A stretch of DNA of 64,000 bases from Hemerocallis citrina (GCA_017893485.1 CM030358.1:254613228-254677227); one strand, 5' to 3'. Shown: positions 22,995-36,065, numbered from the stretch's first letter. Numbers and translations: made by a program. The notes: generated from the sequence alone by a model not told the origin.

Positions 22995-24034
22995 TGTCAT
23001 GCCCTGCTTCCCAAAATACGGGAATATGAGCATGTAACAAAGATCCAGCGAATGATGTGTACATCACCCATAAGCTATGACAGATTAACTAAACAATATT
23101 CAAAGAATTACAACCACGCAAGAATTAATAAACACATAAACAATGAATAAACTCCAAAAGATCATGAATAAACTCATAAAATAATATCCAACATCTGGGA
23201 GAAAAGTAAACTTCGGGTCATAAAAGCTCAAATCACAAAGTACGATAAAAGTAACAATGTGGAAAAATAAATAAATAACATGAAATAACTATAACAATCT
23301 AATGATTCAGCTCCATTCTTCAGAAAGTTTGCTCACCAAGTCCTTGGGTCAAATTTTCTCTTGTACCTGCAAACTCATCAACTAAAGGTGGGGAAAATTG
23401 TCCATTAGAACAATTTACAGGCAGTAAGTAGTAGAAGCAAGGAAGCAAGAAAAACATGGTATATCAAGAAACAATGAACTAGATCAAAATCCAGATCAAT
23501 AAAAAGGGTTTATACTAAAATCAAGGGTCTAGAACTTTACAATGCAATATCCATTGACTGTAATCAACGATTCGAGGTCAACAACAATAATCATGATCAC
23601 GAATGCAAGTTTCAATCTAAGTCTATTAGTCTTTTATTATCCTATCTAATGCACGTAATACTGTGTCCCATACCACAGGTTCGGTGCATGCAAACAGTGA
23701 TCGTTTAGACTATGATGGTCAAATCTATAGATCGTGTACTCGGCACAATAAACAATAATTAACAATTGATAATCCATAATCAATTATCCACAATCAATAA
23801 CAATAATCAGTCGAGAACAGTAAGGGATCCTTCCCCAAGTACAGTCTCCGATTGTTCACTACCAAGTCGACCCTTAATACCCCGGTTTGTTAATATTTTA
23901 TTATACTCAAATGTGGACATGCAATGGGTTTAGAAGTTTCAAAGTGATGTCAAGGAGATGGCAAGGCTATGCAATGCATGGTATAACTAATTTTATTCTC
24001 TTGATGCAAAATCAAACATGCTTATACAAAAAAA

Positions 24035-24065
<31 letters not shown>

Positions 24066-26428
24066 CACATTCCGGACAGCAAAATTTTGTTGTACAAAAA
24101 CCAACTTTTCCATCGCTACAGGAAAGAAAATCAGGTTCCGTCAGGGGTTCTGAAAACTATACTCCCTTCCGGTTTCAACGCATATTCACACGACATATAA
24201 TAACTACAGAAACTAGGCGAATAATCTTATTTTTTTACTGATTTTATGCTCAGGCAGCATGTTAGGGTTAAATCCTCATATATGAAAGTTGTTTGTAAAG
24301 TCATTTGAAAATCTCATAAAAATCATAATTGGGTTCCTAACAATGTTCAGTAACAACATGATTAGTCCCATATTTTAATTCTTAAATTTAATCTACTGTT
24401 TCAATTAGCTAAACATGATATTGTATTTTTAAACTGCATTCTGGAATTCAGACGTCACAGTATGAAAATATAGATATCTTGCAATCTGTAGGTCGGATTG
24501 CAAAACCGTCAGATAATCTGAATTCCAGACACACAGGACTACAACTATTATTTAATAAGTTTTAAATGATATTATCTGTAGTTAGGTAAAAAAATTGGTT
24601 CTTTGCTGAACTAGTGTTCGAGCAGCAACCTAGGGTCAAGTTTTGATACATGTAATAGGTCTAAAAAATCATCAAATAATCTTACAAAAATAATAAGGTG
24701 ACTCCTAGTCATGTATAGTAATAAAATATAAAATTTCAAGTTCTAATTCTACTGTTAACATTTTATTTTAATAGAAAATCATGTCCGTGTATCTCTAGAC
24801 ATAAATATGGAAATTGAAAATCTAGCAGTATTAAAAATATGATAACCTACAGTTTATAAATCGAAATTCAGATACGTAAAACGTTCTGGAAAATAGATTC
24901 AAAGGGCTACAAATGTAGTTTACAAAGTTCTATTAAATTATAACAGAAACTAAGTCAAAATATCAGCAGGTCAGCAACTCGATTATTATTATTTAGCAAC
25001 AAAATGAAATACACATGCATATAACTTTATGGAAAATAATTAACAGAAAATTATACTCCATATTAGGGTGAAATTATACTGTTAATGAGATGAATTTTTA
25101 TCAACAAAACACGAACATCATATCCAGTCGAAAAAGCATTCAATCATCATTCTCTATATAACATGTTTCTAATCTATGTATTTGTGTAGTGTATGCATAT
25201 AACAGATGTATAACAATGCTTGGGTTTGAATGAAGGGAATTGCACAAAAAGAAAACTACTACTTGGTTTCACCGATGAATCCGTAATAGTCTCTTTGAAG
25301 GGTATCAAGAAATAAGATATGAGAACGAAATAGGAACTACTTGCGGAGATCAAAAGAAATTCTTGAACAAGAATAATAAACTAGTTCAAGGGAAACTTGT
25401 CTTATAGACAACGATTTCGAATATATAAAGAATAACGGGAACGAGAGTACCAACGGTAATGGAGACAACAACAACGACGATGGCACGGGCAACAAAGAGA
25501 CAACATCAACCACAGTAAGAGACAACAACGACAAAAAAAAGGGCAACAACGGCAATACGTAGCAACGACCAGTCGAATTCGGTGCTGCGATGGACTAGAC
25601 AGCAAGGGGGGTTCTAGGCTACGGTGGTTGGAGGTGGTGCAGTCAGAGACGGGGAGTCGATAGGGGGGTTTCGACAGAGGTGGCGAGGTACAGTGGTGGT
25701 CGATAGTTGAAATAGAGGGCTCAGTGGTGGTCGCGGTGTGAATATGGAGATGAGGACGGTATTGAGGCGATGGCTCCAGCAATGGCGAGGTCGTGGTGCA
25801 AGGGTGATCGAGGTCGAGGTGGAGTGCAGTGGTGGTTGATGTGGTGGTGCTGGCAATGACTGAGGATGTGGCAGTGGGATGGTGATGATGCTGGCGATGT
25901 TGGAGGCAGGGGACGACGAGGAGGGTGGCTACGGTGGTAGAGGAGCAGTGGGGGTTGGGTTTCGAAGTCGAGCAGCGGGGGTTTGGTTTCGAAGTCAAGC
26001 AAGGGATGAAGGTGAGCGGCGGGGTGGAGATTAGGTTAGATGATTAATTAAGGTTTAATGATGATTAGTATTTATAGAGAAAATTAGGATGTGGGTTTAG
26101 GGTAATGGGTTAATGGGTTTGCGGGTTAGGATCCTATAAGAATGGGCTATTGGGTTTAAATGTGGATAATTAAATAAAAATGGGGTATTGGATTTGGGCT
26201 CAAAATCAGAACAATTAGTGGGCTAAAAAAAATACTCAAGACACAAAGAAAAAGAAATAGAGTGCACATGAATCTCATAGTTCAACAAATGAAATAAAAT
26301 AGATTGAAAGAACACAATTGGGTTGAAGAAGAATAACAAATTTTATTGATAAAAATAAACAGATTACATAAATGAGAAGATGAATGAATTACAAAAGAAA
26401 ATCCGAAAAATCAAAAACAGGGGTTACA
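22995..26428 (-). mobile_element. Solo LTR of chromovirus (Tekay/Del-like), 3.4 kb
   Basis: On the minus strand it begins TGTAACCCCTGTTTTTG at 26428 and ends GGGCATGACA at 22995. It is flanked by an exact ATATA duplication (22990-22994 and 26429-26433). The minus-strand CTATAAATACTA near 26065-26076 is a likely TATA box, and poly-A/(AC)n microsatellites sit at about 24029-24070. The apparent ORFs at 25400-26000 are low-complexity His/Thr/Ser/Pro readings of GC-rich LTR sequence and are not accepted as genes. Confidence 0.9.
24029..24070. repeat. Poly-A followed by (AC)n
   Basis: About 22 A then roughly ten AC units, inside the solo LTR. Confidence 0.85.
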
Positions 26429-26624
26429 ATATATTAACAAATATAGGATCTAATTACATCCTAAATTAATAATGGGGCTATTGCAACAATACATATTGCA
26501 TAGCTTATTCAACATATCTTCTGTTTCTGTTCTATTAAACTTGTTAACAGAAAACTATGCTTTATCAAATTCTGTTGCGGATTAAATGGTTCATGAGCAG
26601 TTCATGAGAAGACTAAGTCAATCA

Positions 26625-26750
26625 TTCCTGTTACTCAATTGTGAATATAATATCTGTCATGGACCTGGACTTGATACTTCCTGTTACTCAATTGTGAATA
26701 TAATATCTGTCATGGACCTGGACTTGATACTTCCTGTTACTCAATTGTGA
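26625..26750. repeat. Tandem repeat, 53-bp unit, about 2.4 copies
   Basis: TTCCTGTTACTCAATTGTGA starts at 26625, 26678 and 26731. The first two units appear identical; the third is partial and then diverges. Confidence 0.9.
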
Positions 26751-26987
26751 ATTTCAATATGAGGGAGGGTTATTTTTGCATTTGAACTAGTTGGCATGAC
26801 AATTCAATACAGCCCTAGGGGCACCATTTATTTTATTTTTATTTTATCTCTTTGATGAACTGATGCTTGAATATTTGGCAAATTTGATAAATCCTTGCTG
26901 AAAATTGTGTTTTGAGCCTACTGGTAATTGTTTCATGTATTGTTTAGTTTCAAGTACATACAAATACATGATTATTTCTGAAAACTT

Positions 26988-26988
26988 T

Positions 26989-27019
<31 letters not shown>

Positions 27020-27052
27020 GGTTGGTAGCAGCAGCAGCAGAAGCAGCAGCAG
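26988..27052. repeat. (TG)n and (CAG)n microsatellites
   Basis: A TG run at 26988-27020, then CAG triplets with one AAG at about 27028-27052. Otherwise 26434-27440 shows no gene. Confidence 0.85.
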
Positions 27053-27439
27053 CTTGCTTTGTTATGTAATATTGATTTTGTAATTGTTTCATGTTATGTA
27101 ATTGTTTCACGTTACGTGATATTGATTGTGCATTTGAAGTATACAAAATAGTTATGTATTTAGGATTGTATCTATAGTCTCTAGTTCTTTCTTTGTATCT
27201 CAATACAAAGATGAAAATGTATCTCAATAACCTCTTTGCTCTCCGTTGGTTCTGAACAAGTTGTTTGTTCTTGATGTTATGATATATTGATATAGGATGA
27301 TTAAAGATTTTTAGTTCTGAATAAACTATGACTTCTGTTAAGGATTTAGAGAGACAAAATTTTAAAGGAATTTTGAAGAATTTTTGGTTCAGTTGACACT
27401 CTCAAATGCAGAAATAGACTCTCAGTTTTGAAGGATTTT

Positions 27440-27745
27440 TTGTTTTATTTTTAATGTAATCTAAAAGAAAATTTAAACAAAAATTTAAAGGATTTTAAAA
27501 CGGAATTTAACGGAATTTTAAAGAAATTTAAAATGAATTTTAAAGAAATTTAAAATGAATTTTAAAAGTAATTTTAAATGAATTTTAAAAGTAATTTTAA
27601 AGGAAACTATAAGAAATTTTAAATGGAATTTTTAAGGAATTTAAAACAAAAATTTTAAGAAAATTTTAAGGGAATTTAAAAAGAAATTTTAAGGATTTTT
27701 TAAAGGAATTTTAAAGAATTTTAAGAATTTTTTAAGGAATTATTA
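27440..27745. repeat. Low-complexity TTTTAAAGGAA-type stretch
   Basis: Degenerate units such as TTTTAAAGGAATTTTAAAG recur over about 300 bp. No coding signal. The following 27746-28860 is AT-rich, with C-rich CCCTAACCCCAATTCC-like runs near 28210-28400 and no recognised gene. Confidence 0.7.
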
Positions 27746-28865
27746 AGGCATAGGGGTAAAAAAGTAATTTCACCTCCTAACTGTTAAAAAAACTAACAGA
27801 TGCGGACGGTAGGTGCCTATAGGTCCAATTTTTAAAATAAAGTTTAGGTACTATTGAGATATTACTATAAATTCAAGTATGTATATGGTATTAGCCCTAA
27901 CTTTAGGTGCCAATAGGTTATTCACTCTTTAAAAAATGTGCAATTTTTATTTTTCCATAAAATCTATTTCTATTATAAAAGCCACAATAAATCTATTCAG
28001 AGCAGATCTAAACCATAGATCTTGTATTTCTACATCAAATCTCAGCCATCTAAAATAAATATTTCCAAAGCAGAAGCAAATTTTGAACCATATATCTTAT
28101 ATTTCTAGATCAAATCTCAGCCATCCAAAATACTTATATATTTCTCTAACTAAATTTACTAATACCCGTCTCCTCATCTGTAAAATCTCCCGATCTCCCC
28201 CTAAAATCCTCGTATCTCTCAAAACCCAAACCCTCACCGCTCCTAACTCTTCTCACCCAATCTTTCCCCAAAATCTTAATCTCTCTTAATCTTTCAAAAC
28301 CTAAACCCTAACCCCAATTCCACCCCAATCTTGATGCCTCTCTCCAATTCGAAACCCCAATCCCTCCAAACCCAAATTTTTTAGAATAATTTTTAGTCCT
28401 AACCCCAATTCCACTTCTAATCCGGATTCCTCTGTCCAATCCTAAACCAGAAGGCTCCCTGGGATTCATGATGCGGCTGTTGATGTTCTTAACAACAGAG
28501 CTCAAGTTATCTTCTATCCTGCTTTTGTTATTGTAAGATTTCATCATGGTTTTGTGTTTGGTGTATTTAGTTAGTTTTTGGTGATGGGTTGATGTTTTTT
28601 ATTCTGTTTGCTTGATGTTGTATGATCTTGTGTTTTAAATCCACTAATATTTTACTACGTTCAAGTTTAGATTTAATATTTTTTTGTCAGATGAAATTCA
28701 AATTCCCTTCATACTTAAGTGTTGCAGCTTAGGATCCATTGATAAATTTATTATTATTCTGCATCTTGTGTACAGTTTTACATGTTGGATACTCAAAGTC
28801 GTCATTAATACTCAAAGTCACCATTATTATTATACAGGTTTTGTTTGGGTTTATATTGTTAGTAA

Positions 28866-29010
28866 GGAGAAATAACTTACAATGGCTTCAGATTGGAAGG
28901 GTTTGTCCCTGAGAAACCATCAGCTTATGTAAGCCAGGATGACCTTCATATTCCTGAGATGACAGTAAGGGAGACTTTGGATTTTGGATTTCTAGGTCGT
29001 GGCTTATATC
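28866..29010 (+). pseudogene. Exon fragment of PDR-type ABC transporter (ABCG)
   Basis: One frame reads [19 protein letters not shown], then [20 protein letters not shown]. This is the stretch between the Walker A region and the signature motif of plant full-size ABCG/PDR transporters, containing the Q-loop ([16 protein letters not shown]). After DF the similarity stops, where family members continue SARCxGVG, and the upstream in-frame codon is a stop. So only about 45 residues remain: a single captured or relict exon, not a gene. The neighbours are transposons, so gene-fragment capture is likely but the vehicle is not identified. Confidence 0.75.
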
Positions 29011-30964
29011 TGAATGATGAGTACTTGAGCTTGATCTCAATGAATTACTTGGTTTTGAGTACTGGATGTTGCTTCTAATGCTTGCATTCCTAGAGTACAT
29101 CTTTCTATTGTAAAAATTATGATGGCGGTATAAAATATATACTTATGTGAATAGGAGACTGCAGGAGTCGTAAAAATTATGGTGATACACCAATATTGTC
29201 CTGACTTTACATTTTTTCATTCTTATTTTCATTTACAGGCTCTTGGAAGTGTAATAAATAATAACAAAGAATGTGATTTTTGTTGACAGACCTTGCGTTC
29301 TAATATGCCTTTTGTACATAATAATAAAGAATGTGATTTAGTGCGCCAATCTTTCATTCTAATCTACCTTTGTTTACGCGTAGAATGTGATTTTTGGATC
29401 GTGACAAGGTTGCAATCTGGTCAGCATTTTTTTTACATGACTTTGGGCTAAATTTCACTATGAGATGGATATATCCAAAAAGAAAGCTGCAAAAGCTTGA
29501 AGATTCCATTCAATTTATAAGTGGTAGCTGTAGTACCCCGTATTTTTAAATACTATTTTTGATATTAGAAAAATGAATTAAAATGATTTTTTTGGTGATT
29601 TAATAAATGTTCATTTAGAAATTTATCTTTTACATGTGCAAAATACGTGCGAATGTTGTATATGAAAGCTTAAAATCAAAAATTATTTTTGGGAAACTCA
29701 TTATTTATTATTTGAGATTATTCATGATTTTTCTAGATTTTTCTGATAATTATTGGACTTATTTGCAAATATTTCAAAAAGAAGGACTTTTGTGCAAAAT
29801 TACCAAATGGGGGTGAAAACTCCAGATTTTCGGATTTTTAGGCTGGATATAATGCCTAATCAATTCAGGTATAACGATTTTATCTTTTATTTCAACATAT
29901 TCGATTTATTTTACAAGTTTTGAAAAAAGAGGATCTTTTCGCAAAATTGCTATTTTAAGGGGTGAAAGTGCAAAACTATTTTCCTAGATTTTTCTACAGT
30001 GCCGGCTGATGCTAGAGGGGATCTTTTTGATTTTGAATTGATTAAATTGGGTTTTACTAGTTTTCTAATAAAGGGGGTCTATTTATGTAAAGGTATATTG
30101 TAAAAGGAGTATTTCGCAAATATTTTCTAAAACCCTAGAAACGTAAATCCCGGACTATATAGGGTTTTGTGCAGCCGTCTTTTGCTGTACAACACAGAAG
30201 ATCTCTTATTTCTTATTATTTTGGAGTTCTAAGGAGGATACTTTGGGTTTCTTGGGAAGGAAGGGCTTTCTTAAATTCTATTCCTTTTCGTTCGATCTCT
30301 TCAACGAGGTGAGTGACTTGTTTTGTTTTATTTTGTTTGTGTATGTTGTATGTGAGTAATATAAATTGTTTTGTTTGTTCTTTGAGTGTTGTATGTGGTT
30401 TTTCATCTCCTAGAAAGCATGCTAGGATTTGTGTATGAATATGTATGTTGGATTGATGATAAAAATTTGATCGTGTGAAACCCTAGTTATTTATGAGTAA
30501 AATTGTATGTGGGTAATTCGAGATTGATGAATGACCTATTAGAGATCATGTCTTGAGAATCGAAATTTGGAATCGAGTTGAGTTGAGGAAATATATCCAA
30601 ATTGGGGTTTTTTTTTAGATTCTGGTATTGATATGGTTTGGACCTGAATATGAAGCTATTTCATTGAATAATTAAATTTTTTTAGAAACTCTATTTTGAT
30701 TATATGCACAATTCTTATTTTAATTGAAAGAAATCAATAAATTGCTATTTTTATAAATTTAGGTAGTTTTGATTTAGTTTTTTATGGACTATTATATATC
30801 CTATAAGTTGTATTTGAACATATAAGAAATATGCTTTTTGTAGAAATTGTTTTCATAAAGTAAAACTCTGTATCAGTTGAAATGTGCACAACCAAAAATC
30901 TACAGTCTGCAGGTCGACAGTCGACCGATGAAATTTTACATTCGACCGTCGCGACCTGGCTGCT

Positions 30965-31170
30965 GTGTTCTCTAGTTTTCTGGAAATTTTGTTCTGGACA
31001 GTCGACTGATATTACCTAGAATTATTTTTATTGACGTTTTGGATTTTTCGCTCTGGACAGTCGACCGATGACTTTTTATAGTCGACTTCTAATACTTAGA
31101 ATTATTTTCTCAAAGTTATTGGATTTTTCTCTCTGGACAGTCGACCGATGCTTGTCTATAGTCAACTGAT
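30965..31170. repeat. Degenerate repeat with TCTGGACAGTCGACCGATG
   Basis: About three units of roughly 75 bp, each with TTCTGGACAGTCGAC followed by TTAGAATTATTTT and GGATTTTTC blocks, within the LTR. Confidence 0.75.
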
Positions 31171-31579
31171 ACTGATGTATCTTGATATATGTGAATGTTC
31201 TTTTAAATGATTTATTCTCTGAATGTTTTAATCTATAACTTACTATTCTACACCTTATCTTCTACTGAAAAAATGTTTTCAAGTTGTTTTAACTGAGCAA
31301 TTTATGTTGGAAGATTGGTTTGGATGTTTCGGTGTGAGTATCTAGAGGGTGCGTGTGACCCTAGTGTACCGGCAGTTGAGATATTTATGTTTGGGCCGGT
31401 TGAGGCATTTTAGTAGATCAGTTGTTGTGTTAAGTCCGGTAGGGTACCCAAACTCTAGGAGATCCGTAAAGTAATTAAATAACCTAAATAATAAGGATAG
31501 ACACTAGTGGTGATATGATGAATGAGAACATGGGTTATGGACCTCAGTATGGCTCACGGTGTGAGATAATCCCCTAAAT

Positions 31580-31800
31580 TATCCAGGTGTGAGTGAAATA
31601 GTCTCCGGAATTACCTGTGGTGTGGGATTGATCTCCGGAATTATCGGGGTCGGGGCGACGCACATGTGGTATTCGTGTGATGAGGTGCCGTAGCTTGCGG
31701 TGTGGGGTATTCTCGAAGATTCCCAGGTGTGAGTGAAATAGTCTCTGGAATTATCTGTGGATAAAGATTGACCTTCGGAATTATCGGGGCATGGGCTAAT
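31580..31800. repeat. Direct repeat CCAGGTGTGAGTGAAATAGT, spacing about 139 bp
   Basis: Two copies of a roughly 75-bp block (from 31582 and 31721) share GAGTGAAATAGTCTC, GGAATTA and CGGAATTATCGGGG with scattered changes. Inside the same LTR. Confidence 0.75.
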
Positions 31801-32474
31801 ACTCACAGTTTATCTATATCTCGTAGTAGTCATCGTAGTAGGATTAGTTGCATAGCGGGAGATTAAACCCTATGAAGTGGAGACGTTAAGGGCTTGCATC
31901 GGACCTATGTAGAGTGGGATGTATAGACTCCGACAAGTACGCATTAGAGAGTCAGCATATAGCATTGATGTTTTCGTGACTTAGTATTATGCATGTGTTC
32001 TCGGTTTCTACACTTGATACTTAGTCTAGCTTCACTGGATGTGTTTTGTGTTTCGTGACTTTTCCTAATTCACTTACTCTTGTTTATTTCCTATTGTTGA
32101 TGAATTTATGCTCTATTTATGTTGCTTTTTTATATGTCACTCTCATCGTTATGGCTGACTCCTTTAGTTTTGGGGGTTAAAGTTATCTCTAGCCTCATAT
32201 TTTATAGGTGATTACCTATAGCTTGGGATTTGGATGCTTGAGTTAAAGTGATGTAATGGATTGTGTGATTTTGTAAAAGAAAGTGTTGTAAAGAAAGAGA
32301 GTTTGTAATTCAAGGTGTATGTATTCCGCTGTGCTATGTAAATATTATTGTAATAAAATTTTGAGAAAAATTTTACTGGTATTTTGGGCTGTGTTTAATA
32401 TTACATTTGAAGTTGATGCTGGGAATTGTGCCACGTATTTCTAAGATATCATATTGAAAATTCGGGGCGCTACA

Positions 32475-32681
32475 GATGCACACGATTTTATCAAAATGTA
32501 ATAATAGTAATAAAGTATAATAAAAAATATATGAGGCAAATATTAGCCTATTGCAGAAAATTTTCCCATATCTATACTTTGGAGTATACATCTCTCATTG
32601 ACCTACTTTATATTCTTTTTTCCATTATAGCTTTTGGTTTATGCTTTATACTATTAGCAATAATTGAATATTGCAGGTTAT
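32475..32681. other. Short AT-rich spacer, nothing recognised
   Basis: Lies between the probable solo LTR and the copia 5' LTR. No gene or repeat boundary other than those of the neighbours is seen. Confidence 0.5.
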
Positions 32682-32965
32682 TGTTGGATATATATATGTA
32701 TATTCTCAATATAATAGAATATTATTGTGTATAATGTTCTATGGGGCAACACATGATTTGCACGTGTTATCTGTTAATTGTTGGACCGGTTTGACTGGGG
32801 CTTAAAGCCCAGTACCCGAAATCCAGTTTCATCCCATATATACTGGTCTAGAAGTAGTGCCCTTATGACATTCCAATTATGATAAGCAGGGTATGATATC
32901 TTAAGTCAGTGGGATATTAACCCTAACCCTAATTTCATTGTTATTGTCTCTCATAATCTCTAACA
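32682..32965 (+). repeat. 5' LTR of copia element
   Basis: A 284-bp LTR with CCCATATATACTGG as TATA-like region and CTTAAAGCCCAGTACCC blocks shared with the 3' LTR. Confidence 0.9.
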
Positions 32966-33644
32966 ATCTTAAGATATTAGTATTATAATTTCATGAGATT
33001 AATTGAGAGAAATCGCTGAAGATTTCGGTCGTCGGAATCTGCTAGTCGCCAGGGACACCAGCGCCACCAGCATCGACCGCGCCGCCGCATGCCACTGGCA
33101 CACCCCACCCACCGCACGCCAGTGCCGCCGCACGCCCCTGCTTCTTTCTCCTTCTTCTTCCCGAGCGCTGATAGAAAAGGAGAAAGAAAGATATCAGATC
33201 TATTCAGATCCAATTTTCTCACTGGTTGTTCTCGGTGATTGGTATTCGTCCCTTACAGCAAATCTATTCAGAAGATCCCTGTTTTCTATTGGATGAGATT
33301 CAGTGTTTGGTGTTTGGGGCCAGGACAAGATTGTTTGGCTGAGGGTTTCTTAATCAAATCTCAACATTCTATTGGCCGAGGTTGGTGTTTCGTGTTTGGT
33401 GTCAGGATAGAATCAAGCTACTGTGATTCCGATTTAGATCTAACCCTCCACTACACCTTGATTCACAACAAGATACGGTCCACTCTAAACTTTAAGATTT
33501 ATGCGTATTCTTTAATGTTATTTTCTGTGTTGATTGTTATTACACAGTTTTATAGAAAAATCCTTCATTTTACTGAAATTACGCTAGTAGTAATTATTTG
33601 GAATAAACCCCATAGATTGTGAAATTTACTGTGTATTCCTTAAG

Positions 33645-33830
33645 ATGGAAAACTTGAATCGAGCATACAAGATTTCGAAACTAGAGACGTTCGATATTTC
33701 TGAATTTAACAATTTGAAGAAGAAAGCACAATATGAGATGTGAATAAATTTTTTGGAAGATGTTGTTTTGACTAAATCTAACTATGATTGGACTGGATCA
33801 GATCTAAATGAGGGATAAGTTCTTTACCTG
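33645..33830 (+). pseudogene. Copia gag start, relict
   Basis: ATG at 33645 gives MENLNRAYKISKLETFDISE before a stop around 33741. Position after the leader and start-codon context suggest the old gag start; similarity to a specific gag is not established. Confidence 0.35.
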
Positions 33831-35039
33831 CATATATATCTTTTATTTGTTGTTGCCAAGTGTTAAAGTTCAAAACTGTGTTAACCATTGTCTAATTAAA
33901 TACTAGTTTGAATAACTGTTTTGACTACGTGCTAAGAATCAAATATTTATTTTGATAAATTATAGGTTTTGACTATAAAATTGTATCTCCAAATAAATTA
34001 TTGTTAGAACTAAATAGTGCTAATAATTCGTTTAATTGGATAATCTTTAACAATTTGATGAATGTTGGAACTTTAAAGTTACTTACAAATTGTGTATTGG
34101 AGATGATGGATTTGCATCACGATAGAATAAGTCTGCACTACGCAGGCTTCTCCATCGAATTTGGAAAACACTTCTAACTTGAAGTGTCGGTATGATCTAC
34201 TCTAATCTTTCTTAGTGTTTTCATGTGGTAAAATGTGTTAATGTTTTGTGCGTTTGATCACATGATTGGGAGTTTTAGATCATAATTATTCTCATTTTGA
34301 AACTAGCATGTTCAAGGTTGTTAAGTGTGCCTTGTCATACTATGTGTATAGCTTTATTGGGAAACCCATCGTTTGCAGTTTGTGTGAGATCGAATATTTG
34401 CTTCTCTAATAAAGAATGATTATAAAATCTATAACAAATGTTTGTAACTTAGGTGATAGCATCTTGTAATGCATGATATGACTCTATTAATTATGCTTTG
34501 TTCTTTCTTATTCAGTGTATTATGTGTGCAAACTTGAATTATAAAATATTGGTCATTTTCTCGTTTAACATTTCGAAGATGATGAAGAACGAATATAGGA
34601 AAGAACTCTACGCTCAATGTGTTTGAGCAATTAGACATTGTTAGAACCACGAAAGAAATTAAATATTTTGTAAAATGTGGATGAGTATTTTTGTATTAAC
34701 TCATATTATTATTAGTTTACAATGTGCTAGTATAATTAATGGCATATGTAAGTTGAGTTTAACAAACGAAGTAATTGACAGTAGTAGTTCTAATTTGTGT
34801 AGTCCTTGAACACGTCATAATAGGCTAGGACATGTGAACTACATATAAATTGTTTGTCATTGTTAAAACTCATAACTCTACTAAATGATACTTCATTAAA
34901 TATGACAAATATGAAAGTTGTGCTCAGATTATGATCACTAGAAAATCATTTAGTATAGTCTCTAGGAGCACACAACTATTTGAGTCAATACAATCTAATA
35001 TTTGTGATCTCAGTAGCTTTGTGACTAGATGAGACGATG

Positions 35040-35210
35040 ATTGGTCAGAAGTATTTAATCACCTATGTAGATGATTATTGATTGTTTGTCATATATATGG
35101 AGGATGTATCACTAGTTATTTTGATGAATTAAAAATCTAGTTAAATGCTAAGATCAAAATATTTCAGATATAATAGAGGTGGTGAATATGTTTCAATACT
35201 TTAAGAGAAG
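35040..35210 (+). pseudogene. Copia integrase relict
   Basis: Broken frames show YLITYVDDY and, about 110 bp on, YNRGGEYV, matching the family motifs YFxTFIDDxSR and SDRGGEY of the copia integrase core. The hAT insertion lies about 130 bp downstream. Confidence 0.55.
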
Positions 35211-35354
35211 TTTGCATTTGGCATAATCTCTAGTGCACTCTATTTACAATAGTCAAAACGGTATTGATAAAAGTTAGAATCAAACATTTTGTGAAATGTT
35301 GAATTCTATATTATTGACTGTTGTTTGACTTTGTGTAATTATTAGGGATGGCAT

Positions 35355-35545
35355 CAGGGCCGGGTTGGCCCGGGACCGGCCCGGCCCCCTCCAACCAGGG
35401 CTGGCCCCTGAACCGGCCCCCACACATCTGGTTAAGGTCCGGTCCACAATTTTGCCAAGGAAGCCCGGTCTAGCCCGGCCCGCTCGAGGCCCGGGACCGG
35501 TTGAACCGGCCCGCCCGGGCTCGGGCCGGGCCGGGCCGACCGTTA
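35355..35545. repeat. GC-rich subterminal repeats, left end of hAT
   Basis: Clustered GGCCCGGG, CCGGCCCGG and GGGCCGGGCC units, mirrored at the right end; such clusters are typical transposase-binding regions of hAT elements. Confidence 0.75.
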
Positions 35546-35667
35546 GCTGCCTTTTTTTTTTCTTCAGAAATTTTTTTAAAAAAAATTAAATTACGAAACT
35601 ACCCCCCAACGGATTTATAACGGCTAGTTTTGGGGGGTACTTTAGGAAATCAAAAAAATTGCATTTT

Positions 35668-35676
35668 CTATAAATA
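35668..35676 (+). promoter_or_regulatory. TATA box of hAT transposase gene
   Basis: CTATAAATA about 390 bp upstream of the transposase ATG at 36066. The space between could hold a leader intron, with TTTTTCATAG as acceptor just before the ATG. Confidence 0.55.
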
Positions 35677-36065
35677 CAATACCATTCCTTTCATTTTTCT
35701 TCACCAATTCACTCAACTATCTCTTTCTCTCTACTATTTCTTTCTCCAATTTGGTGATCAACATTCTTTCAAGTGATCAAGATCAAATTTTGTACATTTT
35801 GAAGGAAAGAAATCAACAACAATCAACAACAACAACTCATCAACATTCAACAACAACAACTCAAGTCTCTACTTTCTTACGGTATTTTAGTATAATTTTA
35901 ATTTGTAGAATTATCATAGCATACTACTTCATTATTCTCATATAATTTGTGTTTTCTTGATCTTCTTTCTCTCATTTTTTTTAGATTTTATTTTTAATTT
36001 TGGTAAAGTGGTAAAAAAACATACACTACTCACTCACTAATTCATTTTTAGTTTTTCATAGTTAA

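Larger units (their letters stand above)
29529..32474 (+). mobile_element. Probable solo LTR, 2.9 kb, plus strand
   Basis: It begins TGTAGTACCCCG and ends GGGGCGCTACA. A TATA-like ACTATATAGGG at about 30155 and AATAAA at about 32351 give a plus-strand orientation. The flanks are GTAGC (29524-29528) and GATGC (32475-32479), which agree at only 3 of 5 positions, so the target duplication is doubtful. No ORF of note. Short related sequence starts at 48218. The boundaries are supported by TG/CA ends and complementary terminal GTACCCCG/CGGGGCGC blocks. Confidence 0.65.

Noticed and set aside
25402..26002. Overlapping minus-strand ORFs (198, 93 and 80 codons)
   Set aside because: Low-complexity Thr/His/Pro/Ser readings within a TSD-defined solo LTR.
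26844..27227. 127-codon minus-strand ORF
   Set aside because: Reads through (TG)n and (CAG)n microsatellites as His-Thr and Ala runs.
32910..32935. Telomere-like AACCCTAACCCTAA in the copia 5' LTR (similar at 55120-55140)
   Set aside because: Only two units; too short for an interstitial telomere repeat.
33003..33622. ORFs of 97 and 127 codons after the copia 5' LTR
   Set aside because: They lie in the expected untranslated leader; composition and lack of motifs give no support.
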